Positions 16,270-25,251 of a stretch of 38,151 nucleotides of DNA are shown here, in pieces; the first letter of the stretch is position 1; each line of letters begins with the position of its first letter. The stretch lies in assembly GCA_002737665.1 (NCBI GenBank), contig NSIF01000012.1, forward strand, positions 1-38,151, read 5' to 3'. This stretch comes from Flavobacteriales bacterium (lineage in GTDB: Bacteria > Bacteroidota > Bacteroidia > Palsa-965). Both the position numbers and the translations under genes were made by a program. The notes below the pieces were generated by a model, which worked only from the letters and a program-made list of their open reading frames with translations, had not been told where the DNA came from and did not search any database.

Positions 16270-18903
16270 ATGGCAACAAAAGACAATGAAGGACTTTTTG
16301 AAAATCAGGATGATGCTAATGGCGGGCAACACCATGGAGAGCGGAATGATTTGCGCATGGTTTCTGGCATGTATGAAAATTGGTTTCTTGAATACGCTTC
16401 ATACGTAATTCTAGAGCGTGCTGTTCCTTATATTGAAGATGGTTTAAAACCTGTGCAACGCCGTATCCTCCATTCGATGTGGGAAATGGAAGATGGCCGC
16501 TATAATAAGGTTGCGAATATCATTGGTAATACTATGAAATTTCACCCCCATGGTGATGCTTCTATTGGTGATGCTTTAGTTCAGCTAGGACAAAAGGATT
16601 TATTAATTGATCAACAAGGAAACTGGGGAAATATATATACTGGCGATCGTGCTGCAGCTCCTCGATACATAGAGGCAAGACTTTCTAAGTTTGCGTTGGA
16701 TGTTGTTTTTAATCCTAAGACAACAGTTTGGCAGGCGAGTTATGATGGACGTAATCGAGAGCCAGTAACTTTACCAATGAAATTTCCTTTGTTGTTAGCA
16801 CAAGGTGTGGAAGGAATAGCTGTTGGTCTTGCTTGCAAAATTTTGCCACATAATTTTTGTGAATTAATTGATGCATCTATTGCTGCACTGCGTGGTCGTA
16901 AATCTGATTTGTATCCTGATTTTATTACTGGAGGCACAGCAGATTTTTCTGGTTATAATGATGGACTACGAGGTGGTAAAATACGTGTAAGAGGAAAAAT
17001 TAAAGTAAAAGATAGTAAAACACTCATTGTCACTGAAATTCCATTTGGTACCACAACTGGAAGTTTGATCGATTCTGTTATTGCCGCAAATGAAAAAGGT
17101 AAAATTAAAATCAGAAAGATTGAGGATAATACAGCCGAGTTTGTTGAGGTAATGATTCATTTACAACCTGGTACTTCTACTGATAAAACCATTGATGCAC
17201 TATACGCATTTACAGATTGTGAAGTTTCTATTTCTCCAAATGCTTGTATTATAGAAAATGAACGTCCTCGTTTTGTGGGCGTGAATGAAATGCTTAAAAT
17301 TTCCACAGCAAAAACGTTGGAGCTACTTCAAAAGGAATTGGAAATTGAATTACACGAATTGCAAGAACAGTGGCACTTTTCTTCACTTGAGAAAATTTTT
17401 ATTAAGGAAGAAATGTACATTGATTTTAAAAAGTACAGTGATCGAGAAAATCTTTATAAATATTTATACGATTGTTTTAAACCTTATAAGAAAAAGTTGC
17501 TTCGTGACATTAGCGATGAAGATTTACATCGACTGACTCAGATACCGATGATTCGTATTACTCGTTTTGATACGATCAAGGCAGATGAAAAAATGCAAGA
17601 TCTTGAAAATAAAATTAAAGGTGTAAAGCATCATCTTGATCATTTGGTTGATTTCGCAGTCGATTATTTTAAAGATTTAAAAAAGAAATACGGTGCTGGC
17701 CGAGAACGAAAAACTGAAATTCGTCAATTTGAAATCATTGAGGCTCGGCAGGTGGTAATGAATAATGTTAAATTGTACGCTAATAAAGAAGAAGGTTTTA
17801 TTGGTACTGGTTTGAAAAAAGATGAATTTATTTGTGATTGTTCAGATCTTGATGAGGTAATTGTTTTTCGTCGTGATGGTTTTATGATGGTTACTAAGGT
17901 GGCAGATAAAACGTATGTAGGGAAAGATATTATTCACATGGCTATTTTCAAGAAAGGAGATGATAAAACTGTTTACAACATGGCTTATCGTGATGGGCGT
18001 GGTGGAAATGTAATGGTGAAGCGTTTTAATGTAACTGCTGTAACACGCGATAAGGAATATGCACTCTCTCGTGGATCTAAAGAATCTAAAGTCCATTATT
18101 TTTCTGTTTGTCCGAATGGTGAAAATGAGATTATTAAAATTTCATTAACAGAAAAGTCTGGCGCGAGAAAGTTAGAGTTTGATATGGATCTTAGTCAGGT
18201 TGCCGTAAAAGGGCGCGATTCTCAAGGTAATATTCTCACTCGTTATCCTGTACGCAAGATTGTTTTGAAGTCAAAAGGAAAAGTTGCGATAGTAAAACAG
18301 AAAGTTTGGTTTGACGATTTAACGCATCGCTTGAATTACGAAGAGCGAGGAACTTACCTTGGTAATTACGGTCCCGATGATAGAATTCTTTCCATTACAC
18401 AAACAGGACATTATCGAATGACGGGCTTTGAAACTTCATTGCATTTTGATGACGATATGATTCGTATTGAAAAGTATGATTCAAGCGCCATTACTACTTG
18501 CATTTATTTTGATGGCGAAAGTAAAAATTATCTTATTAAACGTTTTGCTTTTGATTTCACGGATAAGAAAACTCTTTTTATTACAGAGCATACTGATTCT
18601 AGAATTGAACATATTTGTAATAATCCTGGTCAAAAAATTGTCTTGAAATTTAAAAAATCAAAAGGAATTGAGCCAAAACCTGAAAAAATTACGGCCGATG
18701 ATTTTATAGAAGTTCGAAATATGAAAGCGAAGGGTAATAAATTAAGCGCTGGAAAAATTTCTGAAATTGATATGATTGACCCATTTTCAAAAGTTACCGC
18801 TGATGAAATAGAAAGTGAAGAAGTGGGCGAGAGTCCACTAGACCAACTTCGCAAATCGAAGGAAACGGGTAAGAAGAATGGACCACAAGGGAAGCTTTTT
18901 TAA
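16270..18903 (+). CDS. parC: DNA topoisomerase IV subunit A
   Basis: This is the breakage-reunion subunit and partner of the preceding ParE (34 bases apart). The 877-residue protein has the catalytic tyrosine Y133 in AAAPRYIEARLSKFA and the quinolone-resistance region FHPHGDASIGDALVQL (91-106). At the site equivalent to E. coli GyrA Ser83 there is alanine, with the acidic residue at the Asp87 equivalent retained; as far as I know this is normal for Bacteroidota ParC. A coiled-coil tower lies around 345-500 (EKIFIKEEM, KKKYGAGRERKTEIRQFE). The C terminus carries a degenerate beta-pinwheel, without a clean GyrA-box, ending in a polar K/E-rich tail. This supports ParC over GyrA. Confidence 0.93.
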   Translation: MATKDNEGLFENQDDANGGQHHGERNDLRMVSGMYENWFLEYASYVILERAVPYIEDGLKPVQRRILHSMWEMEDGRYNKVANIIGNTMKFHPHGDASIGDALVQLGQKDLLIDQQGNWGNIYTGDRAAAPRYIEARLSKFALDVVFNPKTTVWQASYDGRNREPVTLPMKFPLLLAQGVEGIAVGLACKILPHNFCELIDASIAALRGRKSDLYPDFITGGTADFSGYNDGLRGGKIRVRGKIKVKDSKTLIVTEIPFGTTTGSLIDSVIAANEKGKIKIRKIEDNTAEFVEVMIHLQPGTSTDKTIDALYAFTDCEVSISPNACIIENERPRFVGVNEMLKISTAKTLELLQKELEIELHELQEQWHFSSLEKIFIKEEMYIDFKKYSDRENLYKYLYDCFKPYKKKLLRDISDEDLHRLTQIPMIRITRFDTIKADEKMQDLENKIKGVKHHLDHLVDFAVDYFKDLKKKYGAGRERKTEIRQFEIIEARQVVMNNVKLYANKEEGFIGTGLKKDEFICDCSDLDEVIVFRRDGFMMVTKVADKTYVGKDIIHMAIFKKGDDKTVYNMAYRDGRGGNVMVKRFNVTAVTRDKEYALSRGSKESKVHYFSVCPNGENEIIKISLTEKSGARKLEFDMDLSQVAVKGRDSQGNILTRYPVRKIVLKSKGKVAIVKQKVWFDDLTHRLNYEERGTYLGNYGPDDRILSITQTGHYRMTGFETSLHFDDDMIRIEKYDSSAITTCIYFDGESKNYLIKRFAFDFTDKKTLFITEHTDSRIEHICNNPGQKIVLKFKKSKGIEPKPEKITADDFIEVRNMKAKGNKLSAGKISEIDMIDPFSKVTADEIESEEVGESPLDQLRKSKETGKKNGPQGKLF

Positions 18904-18969
18904 ATGGGGCGTTTAATTGTTTTCGTTTTTGTCTTTTAAATTGAGATTTTTGATTAATAAATTCAAAAT

Positions 18970-19617
18970 TTGAATCATTTAAAATCTGCAATTGTTTTTG
19001 GCTCTTCCGGTTTAGTTGGTTTAGCTCTTTTGGAGCAACTTTTAAATGATGATCGCTACAAAACTGTAAAAATTCTTGTTCGAAAATCAATTGGTATCAA
19101 GCACCCAAAGTTGGACGAATTAATTATTGATTTTAATAAGTTTGAAGATTTTCGAGATCAAGTTACGGGCGACGATTTGTTTTGTTGCTTGGGAACAACC
19201 TTACACAACGCTGGTTCAGCGGAGGCCTTTAGAAAAGTAGATTTTGAATGGGTTAGGTGTTGTGCCGTGTACGGTTGTGAAAATGGGATTAAAAATTTTA
19301 TTGTTGTGTCATCTGTTGGCGCAAATGCAAATTCCAAAAATCTTTATTTGCGTACAAAAGGTGAAATGGAAAAAGCGATAGCTGTTTTTAAATTTGAAAA
19401 GCTTGTTATTTTACGACCTTCAATCTTATTAGGAGATCGTAAAACATTTAGGTTAGGAGAAGTTATTGGGAAGTTTTTAGTGCTGCTATTTTCGTTTTTA
19501 ATTCCCAAGCGCTATAAAGGTGTAGCAGCAAGTGTTGTTGCAGCTACAATGGTTAATGCTTCAAATCATGCTACGTTTGAGGGTGTAATCGAAAACGAAC
19601 AAATTATTTCATTTTAA
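18970..19617 (+). CDS. NAD(P)-binding oxidoreductase, HTATIP2/atypical SDR-like
   Basis: This 215-residue Rossmann-fold protein begins at a TTG codon; there is a TAA in the same frame at 18958-18960 and no ATG between, and the residues after the TTG (NHLKSAIVFGSSGLVGLALL) form the expected first strand and glycine-rich nucleotide loop GSSGLVG. A C-C-L-G-T-T motif in FCCLGTTLHNAGSAEAF and the YLRTKGEMEKA segment supply the YxxxK-like catalytic pair, as in atypical short-chain dehydrogenases related to human HTATIP2. The substrate is unknown. It lies 66 bases after parC and runs convergently into the metalloprotease gene, with only 31 bases between stops. Confidence 0.85.
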   Translation: MNHLKSAIVFGSSGLVGLALLEQLLNDDRYKTVKILVRKSIGIKHPKLDELIIDFNKFEDFRDQVTGDDLFCCLGTTLHNAGSAEAFRKVDFEWVRCCAVYGCENGIKNFIVVSSVGANANSKNLYLRTKGEMEKAIAVFKFEKLVILRPSILLGDRKTFRLGEVIGKFLVLLFSFLIPKRYKGVAASVVAATMVNASNHATFEGVIENEQIISF

Positions 19618-19648
19618 CGAGTTTTTTAAATTTATTTTAAATTCAAAT

Positions 19649-21790
19649 TTAATTTTTAGAAAGTTTACCATAATATTCCAGCTTTTCAGACTTGTATCTT
19701 AAGCTTACAATATAAATTCCATTCGCTAAAAAACGGATATCTATTTTTTGATTCGCAGCAGTTATTTTTTCCGTATGAACTATTTTTCCTTCTAGCGTTA
19801 GTAGGCATAGTTCAGCTTCTGAAAAAATTTCGTTCGGATTTTGAAATGTGAAATAATCATTTGCTGGATTTGGAAAAAGTGTAAGATGCATATTATTAAA
19901 ATTTTCTTCAATGCCAATGCTTGAGTTACAAATGGAACCAGCGAGAATTGTTTCGTTTGGTTTTTCATTGTATTGATATTCCAAAAGTGTGATTCCATTT
20001 ATTGATGAAACAGATATTTTCATCCAACCATAAAAGAAGTCATTTCCTATTTGCATTCTGAATCCAACGAAACCGGTTTGATTATTTAGTGAAGTATAAG
20101 TGGAAGAATATAAAACACCTTGCCCACCACCAATTCTCCATGTACTTGCTGCACCTATTGCAGTGCCTGTAGTTAGAAATTGGATATTGTCACTTGAAAT
20201 TCCTGTGGTTATTATTCCTCTTCCATAATTTTCTAGATAAAATGTATTTGCATTATACCATAAACCATAAAAGCGTGGGACCGGCCCAGCTGTTTCAAAA
20301 CTATTCCATGTTGATGTGGGTGTTGTTGTAATAGTTAATGTTTCACATATTTGTTGCCAAGGATTCTTAAATGATATTCTGAAATTTTTTGTGTTGTTTT
20401 GAACTGCACTCACATTGCCTCCAATAATTGATGCGTTAGTAAATGTTAGTAATATGTTATTTACTGAATTTGATGAGCTGTGGTTTGTTGCTTGGCCACT
20501 AAAATTCATTGTTGCACTTTTTCCATTACTAGCCGTAACAATGGATACTGTTAATCCTGCTGGAACATTCGTAATGTTATAATGTACACCTGCAACTAAA
20601 TTGCCTCCACTGATTGAAAACTGAGTACTTCCACAAGCATAAATACTTATTGGAGGCATTTCAATTGTTCCATTGTTTGCAAGGGCTTCAACTAAATCTG
20701 TTTTTGTATAAGCGAAAAAATCATTTAAAACCACACAGCTATTAGTAGAAAGAGGGTTTAGTAATCCAGTAGCTACTAAATTATCATACTGCCACAACGA
20801 TTGTCTTGATGGCGTTAACAGGGCCGCTTCCATTCTATCATTTTGTTCCATCGTAAAGTTTTTCATACACGATGTATTGTAATCCATGTAGTTTTCCCCA
20901 TTTATTGGTCCTGTGCATGCCGTAACTAAACAGCCCGCACCAGCGTTATCAGCAGGTGGTGTATCTGCACAATAATCTCCATTTCCAGTGCAGCTATTCC
21001 CTTCGAAAGTATGGTATAGATTTAGGTAATGCCCACATTCATGTGTAAAGGTTTGATTAAATTCTAAATAATTATAGGATGAACCACCTTGACCAAAATA
21101 GACATAATTGTAAACCATTCTTGCAGTTCCATTATTGCTCATGAATGTTGATGGGTACCAACACACCCCTGAATTATTAGTCGTATTGTTGGCATATAAA
21201 TCATTCATGATATAAACATTAAAGTATTTGTGATTTTCCCATGCACACGAAATAATTTCATTATCCCAACCACTTCCGTTTCCAAATCCAGATTGTTTGT
21301 CTTGGTAATAGACTACGCCAGTTGTAGGATTTCCTTTTGGATCTATTAGCGCTCTGGCAAAACGAATTTTAGTATAAGATTTTACTCCTGCAAAAATTGG
21401 ATTGACGGTTGAATAATCTGCATCTATACCTGCAAAAGTTAAGTTTAAATCATTTACCGCATAATTTATTTGACTCATGGGAACACCCGCGCTTCCTTGG
21501 GGATGAAAAACATGAAATACAATAGGGATGGTTACGATGCAGGAAGTGTCTGGTAAAATTGAATTTGTATTTATCGGATTTATTAATCGTTCAAGATAAT
21601 TTTTTGTAAAAAGTTTAGTAGAATTTAAACCCTCCTCTGTTGTAATTTGCTGATGTAGTATCTCAATTTCTTTAGCGAGGCCGTGGTCAGCTGACGTTAA
21701 TTCAATTGTGGAAGGTTCTGCTGGAGTTGTTTGCGCTGTGGAATTGCTTGCAAAGCAAATAATTATAATTAATAATTTAATAATTTTCAT
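19649..21790 (-). CDS. Secreted M43-type (PAPP-A-like) zinc metalloprotease with T9SS sorting domain
   Basis: This 713-residue exported protease has a signal peptide (MKIIKLLIIIICFASNSTAQ), a propeptide-like region to about residue 85, and then a catalytic domain. The zinc site is HECGHYLNLYH, with H250, E251, H254 and H260; the methionine turn is NYMDY (300-304). Both are typical of cytophagalysin-type M43 proteases. After about residue 320 come beta-rich domains (an Ig-like or adhesin-like part rich in T, S and N) and, in the last 80 residues, a type A T9SS sorting domain starting LTLFPNPANDYFTF. It is presumably secreted to degrade extracellular protein. The gene follows the glycosyltransferase at a 110-base gap in the same direction. 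Confidence 0.93.
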   Translation of the reverse strand: MKIIKLLIIIICFASNSTAQTTPAEPSTIELTSADHGLAKEIEILHQQITTEEGLNSTKLFTKNYLERLINPINTNSILPDTSCIVTIPIVFHVFHPQGSAGVPMSQINYAVNDLNLTFAGIDADYSTVNPIFAGVKSYTKIRFARALIDPKGNPTTGVVYYQDKQSGFGNGSGWDNEIISCAWENHKYFNVYIMNDLYANNTTNNSGVCWYPSTFMSNNGTARMVYNYVYFGQGGSSYNYLEFNQTFTHECGHYLNLYHTFEGNSCTGNGDYCADTPPADNAGAGCLVTACTGPINGENYMDYNTSCMKNFTMEQNDRMEAALLTPSRQSLWQYDNLVATGLLNPLSTNSCVVLNDFFAYTKTDLVEALANNGTIEMPPISIYACGSTQFSISGGNLVAGVHYNITNVPAGLTVSIVTASNGKSATMNFSGQATNHSSSNSVNNILLTFTNASIIGGNVSAVQNNTKNFRISFKNPWQQICETLTITTTPTSTWNSFETAGPVPRFYGLWYNANTFYLENYGRGIITTGISSDNIQFLTTGTAIGAASTWRIGGGQGVLYSSTYTSLNNQTGFVGFRMQIGNDFFYGWMKISVSSINGITLLEYQYNEKPNETILAGSICNSSIGIEENFNNMHLTLFPNPANDYFTFQNPNEIFSEAELCLLTLEGKIVHTEKITAANQKIDIRFLANGIYIVSLRYKSEKLEYYGKLSKN

Positions 21791-21900
21791 TTCTTTCAGT
21801 TAGAAGTGTTTAATTTTAAAAGAGAAATCGTATTTTATTGATTGAGTGCTACATGTTTTTAATTGTTTAAATATACTAATTTTTCTGTTTCTATTGTATG

Positions 21901-22914
21901 TTAACTCGCCATAATAAAGTCTGTGCCTTCTTCAAATTTTTTTCTTTTTAACATCCTTCTTATTTCATCTCTTGCTCCACGGGTTCCCACATAACTTACA
22001 ACGTATGCCAATTCTTTTTCTGGCATCTCCTCCGCTTCAAAAACGGTTAGTCCATTAAATACCTTTCCTGTCTTTTTCGGATCTACGTCGAGGTAACCAC
22101 CAAAAGAATAATTAGATGCTAATAGAAGATCACTTTTTTTTCGTGTACCTCTTCCTGCACCACACAACCATATTTTTCTACCTTTTATTTTTTCTTTTAA
22201 ATATTTTATGAGATAATTGGTCTTGATTTTATTAAATGCGTCACTCGAATAGCGGTCATCTAATCGGGACAATCTACTTGCTAAATCATTCCAATAAAGT
22301 AACTGCCGCTTGACTTTTCCCATTTTAATACCAGCATCTAACCACCTAAGCCATAATTCATAATCCTCAGGAAAATCACCATTTTGATAAACTCCAAAAT
22401 TTTCCGTGATCTGTTTCCTAAATACAACTGAAGGATGTGCGATGGGCGATTCAACAAAACGATTTACATTAATATCTTCAGTGCTCGTTATTGAATTTAT
22501 CCAATGTACATGTGTTGCATAACCTTCTTGCATAGTGGCATGGCCTCCATGTTCAACTAAGCAACTTACAAGATCTATTTCCTTATTATTATTTAAAAAT
22601 TCAATTTGTTTTTCTAATCGTTCAGGATACATTACGTCATCGGCATCCATTCGGGCAATAAATTCCCCCTTCGCTTGTAAAATTCCAAAATTTAAAGCAG
22701 CTACAATTCCATTGTGAGTATTCGAAAAAATTTTTATTCTACTATCTGATTTGGAAAAAATAGTAAGAATTTGAATCGTTTCGTCTGTTGATCCATCATC
22801 AATGATGATAAGTTCAAAGTCTGAAAAAGATTGATCAAGACAAGATTGTATTGCAGCTTGAAGTGTGGTCGCAGCATTGTAGGTAGGCAGAATTACAGAA
22901 ACTTTCGGTGGCAT
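21901..22914 (-). CDS. Family 2 glycosyltransferase with extra C-terminal domain
   Basis: The 337-residue protein starts MPPKVSVILPTYNAATTL, the usual GT2 nucleotide-binding strand. It has IIIDDGSTDET (37-46), the metal-binding ARMDADDVMYPERL (87-100; DxD at 90-92), and FPEDYELWLRW (181-191) as the acceptor-side ED motif. After about residue 245 a second short domain begins with KIWLCGAGRGTRKKSDLL and SFGGYLDVDPKKTG; the glycine-rich loop and the acidic end of the next strand look like a small Rossmann fold. The donor and acceptor are unknown; envelope polysaccharide or glycoprotein is likely. No other sugar-pathway gene is nearby. Confidence 0.88.
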   Translation of the reverse strand: MPPKVSVILPTYNAATTLQAAIQSCLDQSFSDFELIIIDDGSTDETIQILTIFSKSDSRIKIFSNTHNGIVAALNFGILQAKGEFIARMDADDVMYPERLEKQIEFLNNNKEIDLVSCLVEHGGHATMQEGYATHVHWINSITSTEDINVNRFVESPIAHPSVVFRKQITENFGVYQNGDFPEDYELWLRWLDAGIKMGKVKRQLLYWNDLASRLSRLDDRYSSDAFNKIKTNYLIKYLKEKIKGRKIWLCGAGRGTRKKSDLLLASNYSFGGYLDVDPKKTGKVFNGLTVFEAEEMPEKELAYVVSYVGTRGARDEIRRMLKRKKFEEGTDFIMAS

Positions 22915-22998
22915 ATTAAAATAAATAATTGCTATTTATTAACTCCTTGCAATTCTTCACGATTACATTTTCAATGCATATTTTCTACGAAGTTAAAG

Positions 22999-23006
22999 TA
23001 TCTTTG
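22999..23006 (+). promoter_or_regulatory. Bacteroidota -7 box TATCTTTG near the sua5 start
   Basis: TATCTTTG is an exact match to TAnnTTTG and identical to the box before nth. It ends eight bases before the ATG at 23015, so a transcript would have an almost absent leader. No -33 TTG was found at the expected distance. Confidence 0.5.
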
Positions 23007-23014
23007 TGTGGCCA

Positions 23015-23977
23015 ATGCTAACTATTACAGGCACAGATATTAATAAATCAGCGGAACTGCTTAACAGTGGTGCCCTTGTTGCAATTCCAACCGAAACGGT
23101 TTATGGTTTGGCGGCAAATGCATTAAATCAAGATGCAGTACTTAAAATATTTGAAACGAAAGGTCGACCTACTTTTAATCCACTCATTGTACACGTTCAT
23201 GATGCGAAGGAATTTTTGAAATATGCTGTGGAAGTTCCTGAATTAGTTACGAAGCTCGCAAAATCTTTTTCGCCAGGTCCCATAACATTTGTACTTCCCA
23301 AAAAAAGCAACATTCCCGATATTGTGACGGGTGGAGGAGATACTGTTGCGCTTCGTGTTCCAGACCACCCAATAACTTTAAAGTTACTTGCACAATTAGA
23401 TTTTCCACTTGCCGCTCCTAGTGCAAATCCATTTGGTTACATCAGCCCCGTTGATGCAAGACACGTGAAAGATCAATTAGGTGGAAAAATTCCATATATT
23501 TTAGATGGTGGCCAATGCATGATTGGAATTGAATCAACTGTCGTTACCGTATTAAGTGGTAAAGTTGTAGTTTATCGTTTGGGAGGAGTTTCTTTGGAAG
23601 ATTTAAAAGATGTAGTTGGTGATGTGGAATTACGAATACATGGTGATGCGAATCCAGTTTCTCCAGGACAATTAAAATCTCATTATGCTCCAACTATTCC
23701 TTTGAAGTTGGGGAGAATGAAAGATTTATTAAACGAATTTGCATCAAAGAAAGTGGCTTGTTTGACTTTCTCGCAGAATTATTTTGAGGAAAATATAATA
23801 GCTGAATCAATCCTTTCACCGGGTCGTGATTTGCATATTGCTGCTCGAAATTTATTTACTGCACTACGAAAATTGGACAATTCCAATGCTGAACTAATTT
23901 TAGCGGAGCGCTTTCCGGAGTATGGTTTGGGACTTGCAATTAATGATCGTTTGGAACGTGCAGCTGCCGAAAACTAA
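23015..23977 (+). CDS. L-threonylcarbamoyladenylate synthase (Sua5 type)
   Basis: This enzyme makes threonylcarbamoyl-AMP from threonine, bicarbonate and ATP for the t6A37 modification of tRNAs that read ANN codons. With the ATG at 23015 the product has 320 residues, the length of the two-domain Sua5 form rather than short TsaC. The YrdC domain shows ALVAIPTETVYGLAANALN, KGRPTFNPLIVHV, ALRVPDHP and AAPSANPFGYISP; the Sua5 domain follows SPGQLKSHYAP. A GTG three codons upstream (23006) is in frame but overlaps the putative promoter, so I prefer the ATG. Its stop is 12 bases from the convergent OmpA gene. Confidence 0.95.
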   Translation: MLTITGTDINKSAELLNSGALVAIPTETVYGLAANALNQDAVLKIFETKGRPTFNPLIVHVHDAKEFLKYAVEVPELVTKLAKSFSPGPITFVLPKKSNIPDIVTGGGDTVALRVPDHPITLKLLAQLDFPLAAPSANPFGYISPVDARHVKDQLGGKIPYILDGGQCMIGIESTVVTVLSGKVVVYRLGGVSLEDLKDVVGDVELRIHGDANPVSPGQLKSHYAPTIPLKLGRMKDLLNEFASKKVACLTFSQNYFEENIIAESILSPGRDLHIAARNLFTALRKLDNSNAELILAERFPEYGLGLAINDRLERAAAEN

Positions 23978-23989
23978 TTGACGATTTTT

Positions 23990-25096
23990 TTAACGATCTG
24001 AAAAAATAAATTCCACACGCCTATTTATATTTTTATCAGTACCAATTGGTTTAGTATTTCCAAAACCATTTGTGCTAATATTTTCCGATTCAGTTCCTTT
24101 TGATTTAAAATAGTTGGCTACTGCATTTGCGCGCTCTTGGGAAAGCTGAAGGTTGTAATTGGAATCTCCGTCTTCGTCTGTGAAGCCATTAATTTGAACT
24201 TTTAAATTTGGTTGGTTTTTCATCCCCATAAAAATGACATCTAGTACTAGGAATGAAACGGCTGTCAAAGTAGATTTCCCTTCTTCGAAATAGATTTTAT
24301 TTACAACAAGTTTTTTATTGTCAACAATGCCCAATGTGTCCCATGTATATTCATTTTCCAGAAATGGACTAATGAGCAATTTGTCGGCTGCGATAGGCGT
24401 AATTTTAGTTGGTTCAAAAACTGCAATCAATGACACATCATCGAAATAATAATATGAATTAGGCAATTTTCCTTTGGTAACGTTTCTGTCAACATGTTGC
24501 GTAGTATTATCAGTCTTAAAATTTCCAATCGTGATGTACTTCTCTCCGCCCTTTGCAATATAGGAATAGCTTACTATGATCCAATTTCCATCGGTCATTT
24601 TCTTACTCAAACTGTCTATTCTAACTTGTGGTTTTAATTTTAGATTCAAAGCTGTTTTTTTATCAGCTACTTTAGTTTTTGAAAAATAGACACCAATTTC
24701 TTCTGTAGCTATTCCAGCGTATTCTGCTAATGCTATTGCCATTGAAAAATTGTATTTTTTTCCTGACGCTAGCGGAATATTTATTTCTCCCATAATGTAT
24801 TCGCGGTATTCTTTTTTCTCTCCATACAATACAGCCCCCGCAAATGCATTTCCTGTGTGACTTTTTGCTTGGCCATACGCATTGATTAATTTTTCAGTTG
24901 TGGTATTGAAGTAATCTGGTGAGCCTATGTTGGGAGATGTCCATGATTTTACTTGATTTTCTTTTAGATTATCCTTGTTAGGGCTGTTGCCTGCTATTTC
25001 TCCATGTTCTTCAAAGCCAGGATTTAAAATAAGATTTTGAGCAACAGAAAAATTCCATGAAAATAAAAAGAAGCTAATCAAAGAGGCGTGTTTCAT
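23990..25096 (-). CDS. Exported OmpA-family protein with N-terminal carbohydrate-binding-like domain
   Basis: This 368-residue protein has a signal peptide (MKHASLISFFLFSWNFSVAQ). Its N-terminal 200 or so residues begin NLILNPGFEEHG and have the layout of a DUF642 or galactose-binding-like beta sandwich (SWTSPNIGSPDYFN, then YYYFDDVSLIAVF near the end), often seen in exported Bacteroidota proteins. The C-terminal domain is OmpA-like and should anchor the protein to peptidoglycan: KIYFEEGKSTL, NGFTDEDGDSNYNLQLSQER with the conserved aspartate, and the binding arginines in NRRVEFIF. It is transcribed towards sua5 and divergent from accC. The ligand is unknown. Confidence 0.9.
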   Translation of the reverse strand: MKHASLISFFLFSWNFSVAQNLILNPGFEEHGEIAGNSPNKDNLKENQVKSWTSPNIGSPDYFNTTTEKLINAYGQAKSHTGNAFAGAVLYGEKKEYREYIMGEINIPLASGKKYNFSMAIALAEYAGIATEEIGVYFSKTKVADKKTALNLKLKPQVRIDSLSKKMTDGNWIIVSYSYIAKGGEKYITIGNFKTDNTTQHVDRNVTKGKLPNSYYYFDDVSLIAVFEPTKITPIAADKLLISPFLENEYTWDTLGIVDNKKLVVNKIYFEEGKSTLTAVSFLVLDVIFMGMKNQPNLKVQINGFTDEDGDSNYNLQLSQERANAVANYFKSKGTESENISTNGFGNTKPIGTDKNINRRVEFIFSDR

Positions 25097-25251
25097 TCCT
25101 TAAAATTACTAAAATATTTTTTGTAAATTCAATATTATATATATTTCACATCTCAATTTAATTTATACTATTCGTTAGTATTGCGTTTCTTGTGGATTTT
25201 TCAAATTAAACCTTACTTTTACTTTTCATAGGATACTTTTTATAATTCAAC

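Noticed and set aside
20990-21060. Defective zinc site in the metalloprotease because Asn replaces the usual Gly in HExxHxxG
   Set aside because: All three zinc histidines and the glutamate are present, and N at that position is familiar in Bacteroidota M43 members.
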